Shown: positions 1 through 10,923 of the stretch, piece by piece
How positions within the stretch are numbered: position 1 is the first letter of the stretch
Layout of the letters: every line of letters begins with the position of its first letter
Source: Isoetes taiwanensis
Taxonomy: Eukaryota; Streptophyta; Lycopodiopsida; Isoetales; Isoetaceae
Assembly: GCA_021234155.1 (NCBI GenBank)
Contig: JAJEKV010000041.1
Coordinates: 7,632,917 to 7,696,916, forward strand
Length of the DNA: 64,000 bases
Direction of reading: 5' to 3'
Translations under genes and position numbers: made by a program
The notes under the pieces: generated by a model
The model's input: the letters and a program-made list of their open reading frames with translations, nothing else
Told to the model about the DNA's origin: nothing
Database searches by the model: none

Positions 1-639
1 AGTTAAATCAGTGGTCTTGGCAAAGACTTTGTATATGGAATCAAACCCTTCAGCAGCTTGAATCTTGCGCAACTTCCTTTGGATATCTGGTCTTCTTTCC
101 AGACCATTAATGAAAGCAGTGACTAAAAACAGAGTTGGGATGGTAACTTGTGCTCTTTGACACCTGCTCATAAATGTACTAAACCTCTCCTTGTACTGGT
201 TCACACTCTCTCCTGCATGTATAGAAAAACCTTGCAATTCATTAATCAAATCTTTTGGAGCAGCTAGCTTACCAAATCTATCCAGAAACTTCTTGACAAG
301 TTCATCCCATGAAGTGGTGCCCATTAACTTTTCATAAGTTAACCAAGCACCAGCCTCACTTTCTTCTTTGAAACATTTTTCAAACTCTGAGAGCTTGCAG
401 CCCTTCTTGAAGCCATAGTCTCTGTAATAATCCTCAAATATTCTCAAGAAATTGTTAGCACTCATACTGGAATCAAAAGTAGGCAAAGGAACAGGAACAT
501 TCAATTCAAATTGATATGGCATGTTCTGAAGTAGGCTACTTGAGAAACTTGAATGCAATGGCCTTTCTCTGCAAAGATCTGATGCATCAATATCTTCTAC
601 TGGTTCTTGTTCTGCTGGAAATTTTTGTTTTGGAGCCAT
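1..639 (-). CDS. gag N-terminal part of A1 (partial)
   Basis: Open for 213 codons from an ATG at 639 to the window edge. It matches the gags of A2 and A3: N-terminus MAPKQKFP, then a Retrotrans_gag-like helical core with AWLTYEKLMGTTSW and GESVNQYKERFSTFM. This is the structural capsid domain that packages element RNA in cytoplasmic particles. The start is supported by the identical ATG context in A2 and A3 and by the short leader (41 nt here, 43 nt elsewhere). The zinc knuckles would lie to the left, outside the window. No stop or frameshift is visible in this part. Confidence 0.85.
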   Translation of the reverse strand, partial: MAPKQKFPAEQEPVEDIDASDLCRERPLHSSFSSSLLQNMPYQFELNVPVPLPTFDSSMSANNFLRIFEDYYRDYGFKKGCKLSEFEKCFKEESEAGAWLTYEKLMGTTSWDELVKKFLDRFGKLAAPKDLINELQGFSIHAGESVNQYKERFSTFMSRCQRAQVTIPTLFLVTAFINGLERRPDIQRKLRKIQAAEGFDSIYKVFAKTTDLT

Positions 640-659
640 GAGTTCAGAGATCCAGGAAG

Positions 660-677
660 ATCTCGGTAGAACCTCCA
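660..677 (-). promoter_or_regulatory. primer-binding site of A1 (tRNA-Gln type)
   Basis: On the minus strand this reads TGGAGGTTCTACCGAGAT, three nt after the LTR end. Its complement ends in TAGAACCTCCA, fitting the acceptor stem plus CCA of a plant tRNA-Gln (5' end GGTTCTA). The same site lies next to the LTR in A2, A3 and B2; B3 has a variant. The tRNA match is from memory of tRNA-Gln sequences. Confidence 0.75.
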
Positions 678-680
678 AGA

Positions 681-2591
681 TGTTGACCCTCAACCTGGCT
701 TAGAGAGTCAAACACAAGAATCCAACTTGAGTTTTTACTCAAATTGGGGTTAGAACCTCCAGATCACTTAAGGTGATCAATCTACACAAGAATTTTTCAA
801 AGAAAAATCTCAGTTACAGAGTTCTCATACCTTTCCCAATTCTGGAATTTGGACCCTTTACTCAAATCGATACAGATCCCATATGCAGATTGATTTTCAA
901 AGTCAGATGATTGTGACTTGTTCAGAAAAGTTGTAGGCAAGTAAGGGTAAAGATCTTGACCAAGTCTGAGTTCTATTTTGTAAGATATTCGATCTCAAAG
1001 TTGGGTCAAATTTTGGTCAATACCAGTCAAAACTGAAAACAGAGCTCAGAGTTTTATAACTTGATTTGTAGGTTGAAATTTGAGGAAATTCCAAAACTAA
1101 GATGTTATATAGGCCTCAAAGGTAAGGTGCATGCTGTCAAATCATGACTTGAATCACTAAAACTATTTTTTTGGCACTTTTTTGTGGGTATCAGTCTATA
1201 TCTGTATCAGACAGAATGCAAAAAATGGTAACTTAAGTTTGGAATGGAATTTTTTCGAAATTTTTGTGCACACAGGTGCAAATAAGATGGGAGATGAAGT
1301 GCAGATGGTCGTATGTAGGAAAATATAAGGGAATCTTTTACTGTAAAAATGTTTGTGATGCAAAAATACTAAAGGATCATGACAGTAGACTTTTGGAACA
1401 CTTGGCAATCAACTTTCATTGATATGAAGGTAATACAGGGTGAATGAGAATCTTAGGAATATAGATCAATCAATAATGTAGCTTAGGAGGTCAATAATAA
1501 TATCAAATCAATAATATCAGTCCAATCTTCTCAGATTAAACTGTGGAACACTCAGAGACTTCAAGAACGTCATCAGATCATGCTCAGCATGTATCACTGT
1601 CGAGGTTTGATGCGTCTGGGCCTTCAAAAAACTTCTGTCAATGATCCCCAGGTATATATGTTCAGATCTAATGATTCCGTCATCTTAGTGCTTAGATTTA
1701 GGCTTAATATGATGCTTGAGAGCAGGAGTCCAGGTTTAGGCAGTTTTTAAAGCTTAAGAATTCGATTCCGGCGTGATTTAAGCTTATTTCCAGATTTAGG
1801 TCAGAGCAGCTGTATTTTCTGAGAATTCGCGCGATACGGTGACCATATTTCGTGAGGTATAAACCCGAAATATGCCGTATTTTATAATTTTGGGAAGCCT
1901 GGCCATGGTTTTAAAAGGTCACTCATGAGATAATTTAAGAATTGGGTCACCTAGGCTATAGCAACCCTAATTTTTGGGAATATGCCAAGTTTGGACATCA
2001 TAGTGAGGAATATTCCATAGGGTAGTCATACAACATGGCTTCTTATGGCACAATAGTAGATGAGCATAGGAGTACAAAAGGTGGCAAGAAGAATTAGGCT
2101 AAGAAAATTTACAAAAATATGGCATAGGAAGTAGAAAGGGAAAAAGAGGGGGTAAAAGATATGGAGGGCAATGGTGAGAATGACTTATGGAAGAATAAGG
2201 ATGCATTGAAAAGAAGAAATTAGGCAAGGTATGGTAGGGTAAAAGTGAGCAAAAGGGAAATAAGTTTAGGGAAAAATGGCTAGGAGATTTCAAAGAGATG
2301 GAACTAGAGTGTAAACATGGGTAAAAATGGCCTAGGGGTGGAATCAAGTACCATGGGGTCTTCCAAACTCTAACTTCCAATCTTCAAAAAACATCTTCCA
2401 ATCTTCTTTAACCCAGCACCTCCTAGACTAGCTTTGACCTCAAATGAAGTATTCCTTATGAGAGTTGACCTTGAAGATAAATGTCCTTTGACCTTCATAC
2501 CAATGTTGACTACCAAGTTTTCCCTTGACTTAGCCTTCCTAACTTTAACAAATAAACCAATCAATTAGTATGTTGCCCTTTGGGGGCAACA
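681..2591 (-). repeat. LTR of A1 (5' LTR, about 1.9 kb)
   Basis: Begins TG and ends CA on the element strand. The outer end (2571-2591) is a hairpin with arms TGTTGCCC and GGGCAACA. The inner end carries a degraded GTTGACC/GGTCAAC-type inverted repeat. A second primer-site-like copy, TAGAACCTCCA, lies at 751-761 (plus strand). Inside, 1834-1880 folds into a nested hairpin (arms ATACGG/CCGTAT and CATATTTCG/CGAAATATG) around a TATAAA-like sequence, a possible core promoter. Longer than the A2 LTR (1731 bp) and A3 LTR (1385 bp), so family A LTRs vary by indels. Confidence 0.85.
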
Positions 2592-4163
2592 GATAGATAG
2601 GCAAGGACATCTCTTGCAAAACAGTCACACTCAAGTCTTCATGAAGCAAAATCCCATGTCTCTTCTCTTTGCCAAAAAACAGCCAAAAGCTAAATTATGT
2701 AGGTGGGTTTGCAAGGTTCAGATCTACGATATTAGTGTGAGAGTAGTCAATCTTATTAACAATCCAAGCTCCTACCTTCCCAATGCTTTATTTGAATATG
2801 AAGATGAAGAGGGTTTGGATGAGAATGATTGTGCTTTGTCTACTAACCTTGTTGCTTTATATGAGAAGAAAGTGGATTGGTAATATAGCATTAGTAATTA
2901 TTTGGAATAGAATAGAATAGAATAGATTTTTTAACGCCCAAGGATATGATCAGCAGCCAAGGAAGGAGGTTCGAAGAAGAATGCAAGAAATTCAAGCTAA
3001 TAGGAGAAGTTCTATGCAAAGTTGACAAGGAAGGAGTGCTGCTAAGGTATGTGGATCTGGAAGAGGCCAAGATGATCATTGAAGCATGCCATGAAGGTGT
3101 TTGTGGAGGCCATTTTGTTGCTGACACAACAGCCAAGAAGATATTGATATCAAGGTATTTTTGCCCTACTCTCTTTAAAGATTGCTATAACGTCATAAAA
3201 TGTTGTCGTAACTGCCAAATTTTTGGCAAAAGAGTGTTGCAACCAGCTCCCCTCACTGCCAGAACCTCTCCAAGCCCATTTCAAGTATGGGAACTTGATT
3301 TTATAGGTCCCATAGACCCTCCCCCATCAGCTCAACATTAATTCATCCTTGTAGCCACTGATTATTTCACAAAATAAGCTGAAGCAGTTCCACTTAGTGC
3401 ATTTACTACTGCAAGGTTTCTTCATGAAAACATTTGTACTAGATTTGGAATCCCTTTCAATATCATATCTGATAGAGGAACCCAATTTATAAACCAAGCC
3501 ATAGCCTCATTGCTAGCTACTCTCAAAGTCAAACATACTAAAAGCTCAGCCTACTATCCGCAAGGTAATGGTCAAGCTGAGCCAACAAACAAGGTTCTGA
3601 AGTCAATTCTTAAAAACACTATTAGTATTTCTAAAAAGGATTGGCATATGAAATTGCATGATGCCTTGTAGGCATATAGGACCACCATTAAGGCATCCAC
3701 AGAGCATGCACCCTTTAACCTTGTATATGGTATCGAGTCTATTGTCCCCATCGAGCTTGAATTACCCTCCCTTGGATTGGCTCATCAAATCAATTTGGAA
3801 ATGGAGGATGCACTAAAAGAAAGGTGTGTGAGATTGATGCAGCTGGAAGAACACAGGTTTGAGGTTGAAAATGCAATTCTTATCAAGAAAGCCGAGGACA
3901 TAGCAACATTTAAGGCTGCTCACAAGCTTCAAGGCACTCTCAAAATTGGAGAATTGTTGCTCGAGTGGAACAAAGCAAGGGAAGATGTAGCAGCCAAGTT
4001 TGAAAATCTATGGGAAGGTCTTTTTGAGGTGATTGGAGCAGCATGAAAAGACTTCTATTGGCTGAAAACTGTTGTTGATGGAAGATAGCTGCCAAATCCT
4101 ATTAACATCTTACATTTGAAGAGGTATTGGCAACAGGATGTTGCCCTAAGCTTGTTTGATTAA
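2592..4163 (+). pseudogene. C1 pol remnant: degenerate RNase H and integrase
   Basis: Segments 2614-2883 (end of the gypsy RNase H and connection), 2946-3341 (integrase zinc region, with HEGVCGGH and CRNCQ) and 3777-4046 (integrase C-terminal part) are the longest open pieces. Between them the integrase core is recognisable: LDFIGPIDPP, ISDRGTQF, GNGQAEPTNK. It has in-frame stops, for example TAA at the codon after AQH and TAG in DAL-stop-AYR. An AATAG-type pentanucleotide run (about 2908-2925) replaces coding sequence. A 9-nt deletion relative to C2 lies near 3400. It cannot encode an active integrase. Confidence 0.85.
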
Positions 4164-4281
4164 AATCAGATAATGTTTTATAGATAGGCTAGCTTAGGTT
4201 GCTTTTGAGTTGCTGATCATATTTGTAAAACCTAAAAAACAGAAAAAGAAAAGATAAAAAATAAGCTTAAGAGTAGTTCAG
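2592..4281 (+). mobile_element. C1: degenerate family C gypsy element (RNase H to integrase end)
   Basis: Plus-strand remnant bounded left by A1 and right by LINE-like sequence. It aligns almost base for base with C2 (about 55242-56930), including shared nonsense codons and a shared microsatellite in pol. The 3' end diverges from C2 near 4281, after a duplicated CTTAAGAGTAGTT. No LTR remains. Confidence 0.85.
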
Positions 4282-4289
4282 CTTAAGAG

Positions 4290-4823
4290 TAGTTTCAACA
4301 CAAGTATATGGTCTAAAGTGGATCTTCCTGGTCGAAAACCAGCCTGTGATTCTGCCCTTTTTTTATTAAGTTCTGCCCAAGAACTTATCCTCTTTTTTAG
4401 AATTGTGGAAAATAATTTAGAGAGTAAACTACTTACCATAATTGTTTGGTAGTTGTTCACCTCATTTATTGGCCCGCCTTTATACACCGGGACTACTCTA
4501 TTCTGACACCAGTCAGAGGGGAATCCCTTCTTCATCATCATATTGAATATATTTGCCACCAGAGGATGTATTAGGGGCCCTGCTCACTTTAAATGTTCAG
4601 CCTTTAAGCCATGAATGTCTTGAGCCTTACCATTTGCAAGAGATGCAATGCCATCCGCAATCTCCTCTACGGAAATTGATAAGTCTGATTTCCAGCCTTC
4701 TCCCTCCTTGGCTATGCCTTCATCGTGGTACAAGCCGACCACATATCTCCATAACTCATGCGCACATAATGGAATCTCCTCTTGCTTATGGCTCCTAAGA
4801 CCACGCCAGAATAGAGAGACAAT
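4290..4823 (-). pseudogene. LINE reverse transcriptase fragment
   Basis: Two minus-strand frames (4584-4826 and 4278-4559) encode the start of a non-LTR RT: VEEIADGIASLANGKAQD, then DWCQNRVVPVYKGG, VNNYQTIMVSSLLSKLF and QAGFRPGRSTLDHILVLK. These match the two LINEs at 23.7-30.6 kb. Only RT blocks 0 to 2 remain; the catalytic YADD region is absent. One frameshift separates the frames. Ends are abrupt at C1 on one side and at unassigned DNA on the other. Confidence 0.8.
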
Positions 4824-5607
4824 CATACTTTGTGTTTATATTTCTCTTGCACCTTCAACTGCTTGTATTCCTCCTTTCTCTTCTACTCTAGCTTGGACTA
4901 CTCTGCCCATTTGCAATGGTACATGGATGGCAAGCAGTGGGATTCCCAAGTCCCATTTGAATCTCTTCATCCTTTGTTATTGCAAGAGGTGGATCTCATT
5001 TTGAACATGGAAGCACATCCAGATTATGCTAAGTTTCTTGAGTTTTATACTCAAGAAATTGTCCCAAGTTGCATTTAAGGGACGTTGTATTCCTCGTGGG
5101 AGAATGATTCTAAGGTAAGTTTTGCATTGAATGAAATGTTAATATCTTTCCATGTTTGGTGAAGCACGTAGGTGTTGGAGCTACATCAATGATAGCCAGG
5201 CTCGTGACTTCCTCGACATGCTCGTATTGTAATCATGATCTTCATCATTGAGTTTGCTACCTCGACATGGTATTGGATGTATGAATAACCTTGGCAAGGA
5301 AATTATGTGTAGAAAATATGGGTAAGCTTTTGCTTATGGACAAGCTACTACGACATGGCTAGATTGTGATTGAGATCACAGGCATCATCGAGACTTGGTC
5401 TTCTAGATACATGTATAGTAGATATTGTAATGAACATCACATGTTATGGTTCGTGACATTGCACAACTATTGTCTTTGTATATATTTTTGGATCCTCTGG
5501 GGTCGGGCTTCTATGTTCGGTGGCCTAGATTGCTCCGGCATACTTATATTCATCTGTGTTTCTCTGTGGTATTTTTGTGATCTGTGACACCGGGCATAGT
5601 TCTCCTG
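4824..5607. other. unassigned stretch between LINE fragment and B1
   Basis: No family recognised. The frame at 4830-5078 (plus) encodes 82 residues whose second half reads like a real protein (WYMDGKQWDSQVPFE, LNMEAHPDYAKFLEF), ending TAA at 5078. A consensus-like splice donor AAGGTAAGT follows near 5113. This could be an exon fragment captured by a transposon or left from a dead host gene. From 5130 to 5607 I see only AT-rich sequence. Confidence 0.3.
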
Positions 5608-7370
5608 GCACAAGACGCCTAGCCTTTGACAATTGCTTGCTTTTGTGAAAGAATTTCAATGCAACTCACACAGATTGCTACAAAGGTCGGATTTTCAATT
5701 TCATCAAACACTCAAAAGATACAAAGTAATATCCCAAGCTCGTGGTCTTGGGTACAGGATCAAAATAGGTACACATTCAGCAAATTCAAAAAATTTGGTC
5801 AATAATCTGGATCATAGGTAAACATTGGAGGTCAGAATCAAGCTCAGGATTATCAAGCCGGTCCTTCTTCAAAGCAGAAAATCACTTCTTTGCCTCAAAG
5901 CCCTCGAAAATCTTCTGTGCCAAAAAACCCCTTTTGTAAATGCTCTGTTCCGTTGAGATCGTGATCATTCCCCTTCAATCCTCTGTCTTTTAGCTCACAA
6001 TTATCATTCTTGGCATTAAACAAGGTGATTTGGCCAGTTTGGGTCGTGATTCATTGGTTTGTTGGACCAAATTAACCGGATCTTGGCGTTTTCCCAATTT
6101 AGGGTTCATACGAGTCCAGACGAAATATCCCACAGGCTTAAACAGTTTTGGCGGCCAAGGTATATAAGGACAAGAAAATTCAATATTTCTGATTATTGCG
6201 TGCAGTGTCCACGTGGGATCCGGTACCTCCACCGCCCCACACGCCCGGATGCTCCACGCGGCATGGGGAGATTGGCTGGAAAGAGAAATTAGGCTTGGGG
6301 GGTAGATAGGAAAATTTTTGCAACCCCCTAAACCCTATGGCACGATTCCCTAGGAAGCACATATAATGCCCAAAACAAAGCTTTTTTTCAAAATTCTTTT
6401 TTCCTAGGGGAATCTTTTTTTGTACCCTACAAGATTCTGGAATCTTTTTTCACAATGGAGCTTTTTGAACTTGGCAAAAAAAGCTAAGGAGTGGATGATG
6501 TGGCATTTGGAGAAGATGACAAAGCTAGGTGGTGTGATGTGGCCAATGGAAATGATGACGTGTTAGCCAACTTGAGTTTGAAAATTCCTTCTAGTCAAAA
6601 AATTTGAGTAATGTGTAGATGATGTGTATGACAAGTGTGGAGTGATGAGGTGTCAATGGTGATGTGGCAACAATGATGTTTTGATGTGGATTTTGATTTG
6701 CAAATGAGAATTTGACACGAGAAGGCTCAAATGATGATGGATGTGATGACTTGGCACATAGGGTGAGGTGTCAAGTGACTTGGTCTATCTAGTGCCCATT
6801 TGGGAAAGAATTCCTCTTTATGAAGCAATTCTAAGCACTTTCTAGGGCACACTTGAATTTTGAACACCCTCCTTGGGATCTTTGCAACTTTCTTTTAACT
6901 TTGGTCAAGTTGCATGGGGTATTGACTTTTGAGCGAGTTTTTTGACCAAGTCAAGTCATTTTTGAGCTAGGAGATGATGGAGCAAGTGGGTATTTCATGA
7001 AGGTTTATTTTGACTAGAAAGAATTTTCAAAGTCAAGTTTGACTTTGGGAGGTATATGAGCATGGAGTCAAGGTTCAATGGTGTTTAGGATGATGGAATA
7101 AATAGGGAAGGGATTTAAATGCCAAAGATGCCAAGATCACAAATAGCCACATACCATGGAAAAATTCTTCAAGGGGTCTTCCTTCTCCCATCCTCTTCAC
7201 TTCTTCCTTTGTATTTCTTGAGTGACTTGAGTCAATTGTCCTTCCTTTGCTCTTCAAACTTTGGTGTATGCTAGTGAAGCATTTCCTTGCTGTCTTGCAA
7301 AACAAATCAAACTGAGAAGATTAGTGCCAATATGTGCTTGGCTCTTCCATGCTGCCATGGCATGGCAGCA
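5608..7370 (-). repeat. partial 3' LTR of B1
   Basis: Matches B2 LTR positions from about 13262 to 15009. The outer end at 7350-7370 is the family B hairpin (arms TGCTGCCATG and CATGGCAGCA around one base). A GC-rich block at 6206-6290 with a G-box and a nearby TATA is the likely promoter region. The element-3' end of the LTR (about 0.75 kb in B2) is missing. Confidence 0.85.
6161..6216 (-). promoter_or_regulatory. candidate core promoter of family B LTR (TATA + G-box)
   Basis: On the minus strand a G-box CCACGTGG (6209-6216) lies about 42 bp upstream of TATATA (6161-6166, in CCTTATATACC). The arrangement is repeated in the B2 LTRs and the B3 3' LTR. G-boxes bind plant bZIP/bHLH factors. Spacing and orientation fit transcription toward gag when the LTR is intact. 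The start site, about 25-35 bp further on, is inferred. Confidence 0.55.
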
Positions 7371-8102
7371 TTATGCCAAACCAAAAGAGAAGGCTGGTCT
7401 ACCAGCCCTTTTGACTAGCTGTTTGTACTTTTGACATAACTCCAGCCAGTTGCCAATGTGAGAATATGGTTGGCAACTCAATGACCTGCATATGGATTTG
7501 AAAGTGATAGATTTGGCATTATGAATGTGTATATGAATGATGTTCCTTTCAGATGAACCTGCATGGAAAATAAAACTCTTTAGCTATGAGAAGCTGCAGG
7601 ATGGTGGTATGTCAGCAGCTTAGGAGATTTATGAGGATGTAGAGGGTTCCAGATGTAATAAGGTCAACTCTTGAACAGATGACAGATGGAGGCAGATAAA
7701 ATGATGCACCTGCATGTGAAGATAAAGCTTGTTAGTTTGAATGAGCTGCTGGTGTGGAGGCAATGGCAGCAACTCCAGATGATGAGGAATGATATAATGT
7801 AATGAATGAAATGTGTGAATGACATGCTCAGATGCACCTGCATGGAACTAAGATCAGTTTCAATTCACTCCCTCAGTTGATCACAACCTGTACAGCCTTT
7901 ATTGTACTTGCAACACTAGAAACTCATTAGTACACAAATAATAACTTCAAAGCAGAACTGGACTAAACAAAATAGGCTTAATTTACTTTTGCTCTCATCT
8001 AACTGAAGCTTTTTTCTCATATTTTGCTTTTTTTCTGTTTTTTCTTATTTTTCTTTTAGCAATGCACTTAACTAATCCTAACTACATTTTGCCATGAAGA
8101 CC
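7371..8102 (-). other. 3' untranslated region of B1 with conserved hairpin
   Basis: Between the integrase stop and the 3' LTR. No ORF. A hairpin with arms GTTGCCAA and TTGGCAAC and a 13-nt loop lies at 7449-7477, 78 nt from the LTR. It is kept in B2 (15088-15116), B3 (38682-38710) and C2 (57599-57627). The bases next to the LTR are not a typical purine tract; the nearest purine run on the sense strand is AAAAGGG, about 45 nt upstream. Confidence 0.6.
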
Positions 8103-8330
8103 TTAGTTAAACAAAGCAAGGGCAACATGTTGTTGCCAATACCTTTTTAGGTGCACAATATTGATAGGGTTCATCAATTCTCTGCCATCAGCAATATCCT
8201 TCAGCCAATATGAATCCTTGCCAGCTGTCCCTATCACTTCAAATGGTCCCTCCCAAAGATTCTCAAATTTTGATGCAATATCTTCCCTTGCTTTGTTCCA
8301 CTTTAACACTAACTCTCCCCTGTTTTTCAA
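8103..8330 (-). pseudogene. B1 integrase C-terminal tail
   Basis: Carries the end of pol (LVLKWNKAREDIASKFENLW, then NPINIVHLKRYWQQ and the family stop after ALFN). It is displaced from the upstream integrase frame by small insertions near 8325-8345, where B2 reads through in one frame. The last residues match B2 and B3. No chromodomain is seen. Confidence 0.85.
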
Positions 8331-10252
8331 GATTCCCCCGCAATTTGTGTGTTTGCTTTGAAGGCTGCAATATCCTTAGCCTTTTTCCTCATTATTGCAT
8401 TCTCAGCCTCATATCTATGCTCCTCAAGCTGCATTAATCTCACAAATCTGTCTTTTAGAGCATCATCCATTTCCAAATTGATCTGATAAGCCAGTCTGAG
8501 TGATGGAAGCTCTAATTCTATAGGCAGTACTGACTCTATCCCATACACCAAACTGAAAGGAGTGTGTTTTGTAGCCATTTTGATGGTAGTTCTATATGCC
8601 CAAAGTGCATCATGGAGTTTTAAATGCCAATCCTTTTTTGAAACACTGATGGTCTTTTTCAGGATAGATTTGAGAGTCTTATTGGTTGATTCTGCCTGGC
8701 CATTTCCCTGAGGGTAATAGGATGAACTCTTGGTATGCTTGACTTTCAGGGTGGCTAGAAGTAATGCAATTGCATGGTTAATGAACTGGCTGCCTCTATC
8801 AGAAACTATCTTGAAAGGGATGCCAATCGCACAGATATTTTCATGCAGAAATCTTGCAGTGGCTTGGGCATTGGCTTCTCTCAAAGGAATTGCCTCTGCC
8901 CATTTGGTAAAGTAATCAGTGGCAACTAATATAAACTGGTGTTGAGCTGAGGAAGGTGGGTCTATGGGGCCTATAAAATCCAGCCCCCACATTTGGAAAG
9001 GCCCAGGGGAAGTTATGGCAGTCAGGGCAGCTGGCTGCAAGGTTTTTCTACCAAAAATCTGACATTTATGGCAGCATTTTATAGTCTCATAACAATCCTT
9101 AAAGAGAGTAGGCCAGAAATATCCTGACCTTAGAATCTTTTTTGCAGTTGTATCTGCTGCAAAGTGTCCTCCACAAACTCCCTCATGACATGCTTCAATT
9201 ATCATTCTAGCCTCTTCTTCATCCACACATCTCAGCAAGACTCCTTCCTTGTCAACTTTGCATAGGATCCCTTCAATTAGCCTGAACTTCTTGCACTTGT
9301 CCCTGAATCTTCTTTCTTGACTGACACTCAAATTCTTAGGCAACTCATTGCTCTCCAGATAGTTTCTGATGTCAAATTGCCAGTCAGTGTTTTCTGCATC
9401 AAAAGAAATCAAGTTTGTTAGATTGTCATCAGCACATAAACCATCTTGATCTTCATGCTCAAACAACACATGTGGAAGATAAGAACTGGGATTCTCGATC
9501 AACTTTACCACCTTTACAGTAATATCATAAGCTTGGATCTTACAAGCCCACCTGCACAACTTGGCCTTTGGTTGCTTTTTTGCAAAAAGGAGTGAGAAAG
9601 GATTTTGTCTCATGAATACTTGCACCTGATTGTTTTGAAGAAGATGTCCTTGTCTCTCTATCAAAAACATCAGAGCTGCTGCACTTTTCTCCAACCTGGG
9701 ATATCTCAATTCAGTATCAGACCACATCTTGCTTGCAAAAGCAATTACATGGTCCCCTTGCAGCAGTGCCAAACCAATTGCTTTTTTTGTCACACTGATA
9801 TAAGCTTTGAAGGGTCTCTCTAGATCAGGAGGTTTTAGCAGGATAGATTTGCAAATGGCATCAATGATCTTGTCAAAAGAATTTTGCCATTGCTCATCCC
9901 AATCCACTAGGATGTGTTTACTTTCACTTTTGGAGAACTTTCCAACCTTTGTGAGGTTAGAGATTGGGCTCATAGTGTGGGAAAAATGAGCGACATACAT
10001 TCTCAAAAAGCTGGTCATCCCCATGAAGCTTTTAACCTGTTTGAGGGTTTTTGGAGGTGCCAGTTTCCTTAGGGCTTCAATCTTACTATCAGATATTTGA
10101 ATTCCTGCTGTAGATACTACATGCCCAAGCAATTCTCCCTTTGAGGATAAAAAAACACATTTTTTGGGGTTCAAACTCACTCCTCCCTTTCTACACAAGT
10201 CAACCAACATGGTTAGCATATCAAAATGTTTTTCCAAGAAGTTCCCAAACAA
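8327..10252 (-). pseudogene. B1 pol: RT thumb, degenerate RNase H, integrase
   Basis: 641-codon open frame. Residues 1-70 are the RT thumb (RKGGVSLNPKKCVF), then the connection (SFMGMTSFLRMYVAHF). Residues 148-225 are the gypsy RNase H, in which the usual TDAS is ISVT and the later TDH position is RQN, so two catalytic aspartates are missing; the EKSAAALMF glutamate remains. Integrase zinc ligands are H356, H363, C394 and C397; the core has D425, D485 and E521 (GNGQAESTNK). One residue is missing before GIPF relative to B2 and B3. The reading frame is separated from upstream RT by a frameshift around 10230, so no functional product is expected. Confidence 0.9.
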
Positions 10253-10866
10253 AGGTCATCCAAAAATACATGAAAAATATTAGCAGGCATTTCTCTAAAA
10301 ATTGTATCCATGGCTCTTTGGAATGTTGCAGATGCATTCATCAATCCAAATGGCATTCTTTTCATGGCAAATGTTCCCCAAGGTGTGATAAATGAAGTTT
10401 TTGGCTGATCACTTTCCTTGAAGCTTATCTGATTAAAACCTGAAAAGCCATCTAAGAATGAGTAAATCTCCTTCCCTGCTACAGCATGCAACACTTCTTC
10501 CAGAAATGGCAAAGGATAGCAATCTTTAATAGTAGCTTTGTTTAAATCTCTATAATCTATGCAAATCCTAATAGTCTTGTTTTTCTTCTCAACAGGAACA
10601 ATGCAAGATAGCCACTCAGGGTTCACAATTTCTGTAATCACACCTGCATCTTTCATTTTATATAATTCCTCCTTGATTAGACCTAATAGAGAAGCATTGA
10701 TCCTTCTTAACTTTTGTATAACAGGTTTCATACCTTCCTTGATCTTGATTTCAAACTCACAAATGCTTTTGTCAACACCCACCAACTCATCATAATCCCA
10801 AGCAAAGATATCCTTCCAATCATCAAAGAATTTAGTAACCAAAGCATTGTCCTCTTCTTTAAACAA
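10213..10866 (-). pseudogene. B1 reverse transcriptase fingers and palm
   Basis: 217-codon frame with CEFEIKIKEGMKPVIQKLRR, RICIDYRDLNKATIKDCYPL, the motif A block FLDGFSGFNQIS, MPFGLMNASATFQRAM and the catalytic box FLDDLCLG (F where most gypsy RTs have Y). It makes cDNA from element RNA in intact relatives. It is out of frame with the aRNH/protease segment and with the thumb segment, so it is inactive here. Confidence 0.9.
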
Positions 10867-10923
10867 ATCACCAACATATAGTACCCTATCTAGACCCTTC
10901 TTATTGACCTTGACTTCCTTTAC

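Larger units (their letters stand above)
1..2591 (-). mobile_element. A1: Ty3/gypsy LTR retrotransposon, family A, 5' part
   Basis: Minus-strand element cut by the window edge. Read on the minus strand it has an LTR (2591 to 681), a tRNA-Gln-type primer-binding site, and the first 213 codons of gag. At 2592 the sequence switches to the RNase H region of family C, which is uninterrupted in C2 around 55242, so A1 inserted into C1. The expected 5-bp target duplication would be GATAG (2592-2596), but the other flank lies outside the window. Family A is also represented by A2 and A3 further right. Confidence 0.9.
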
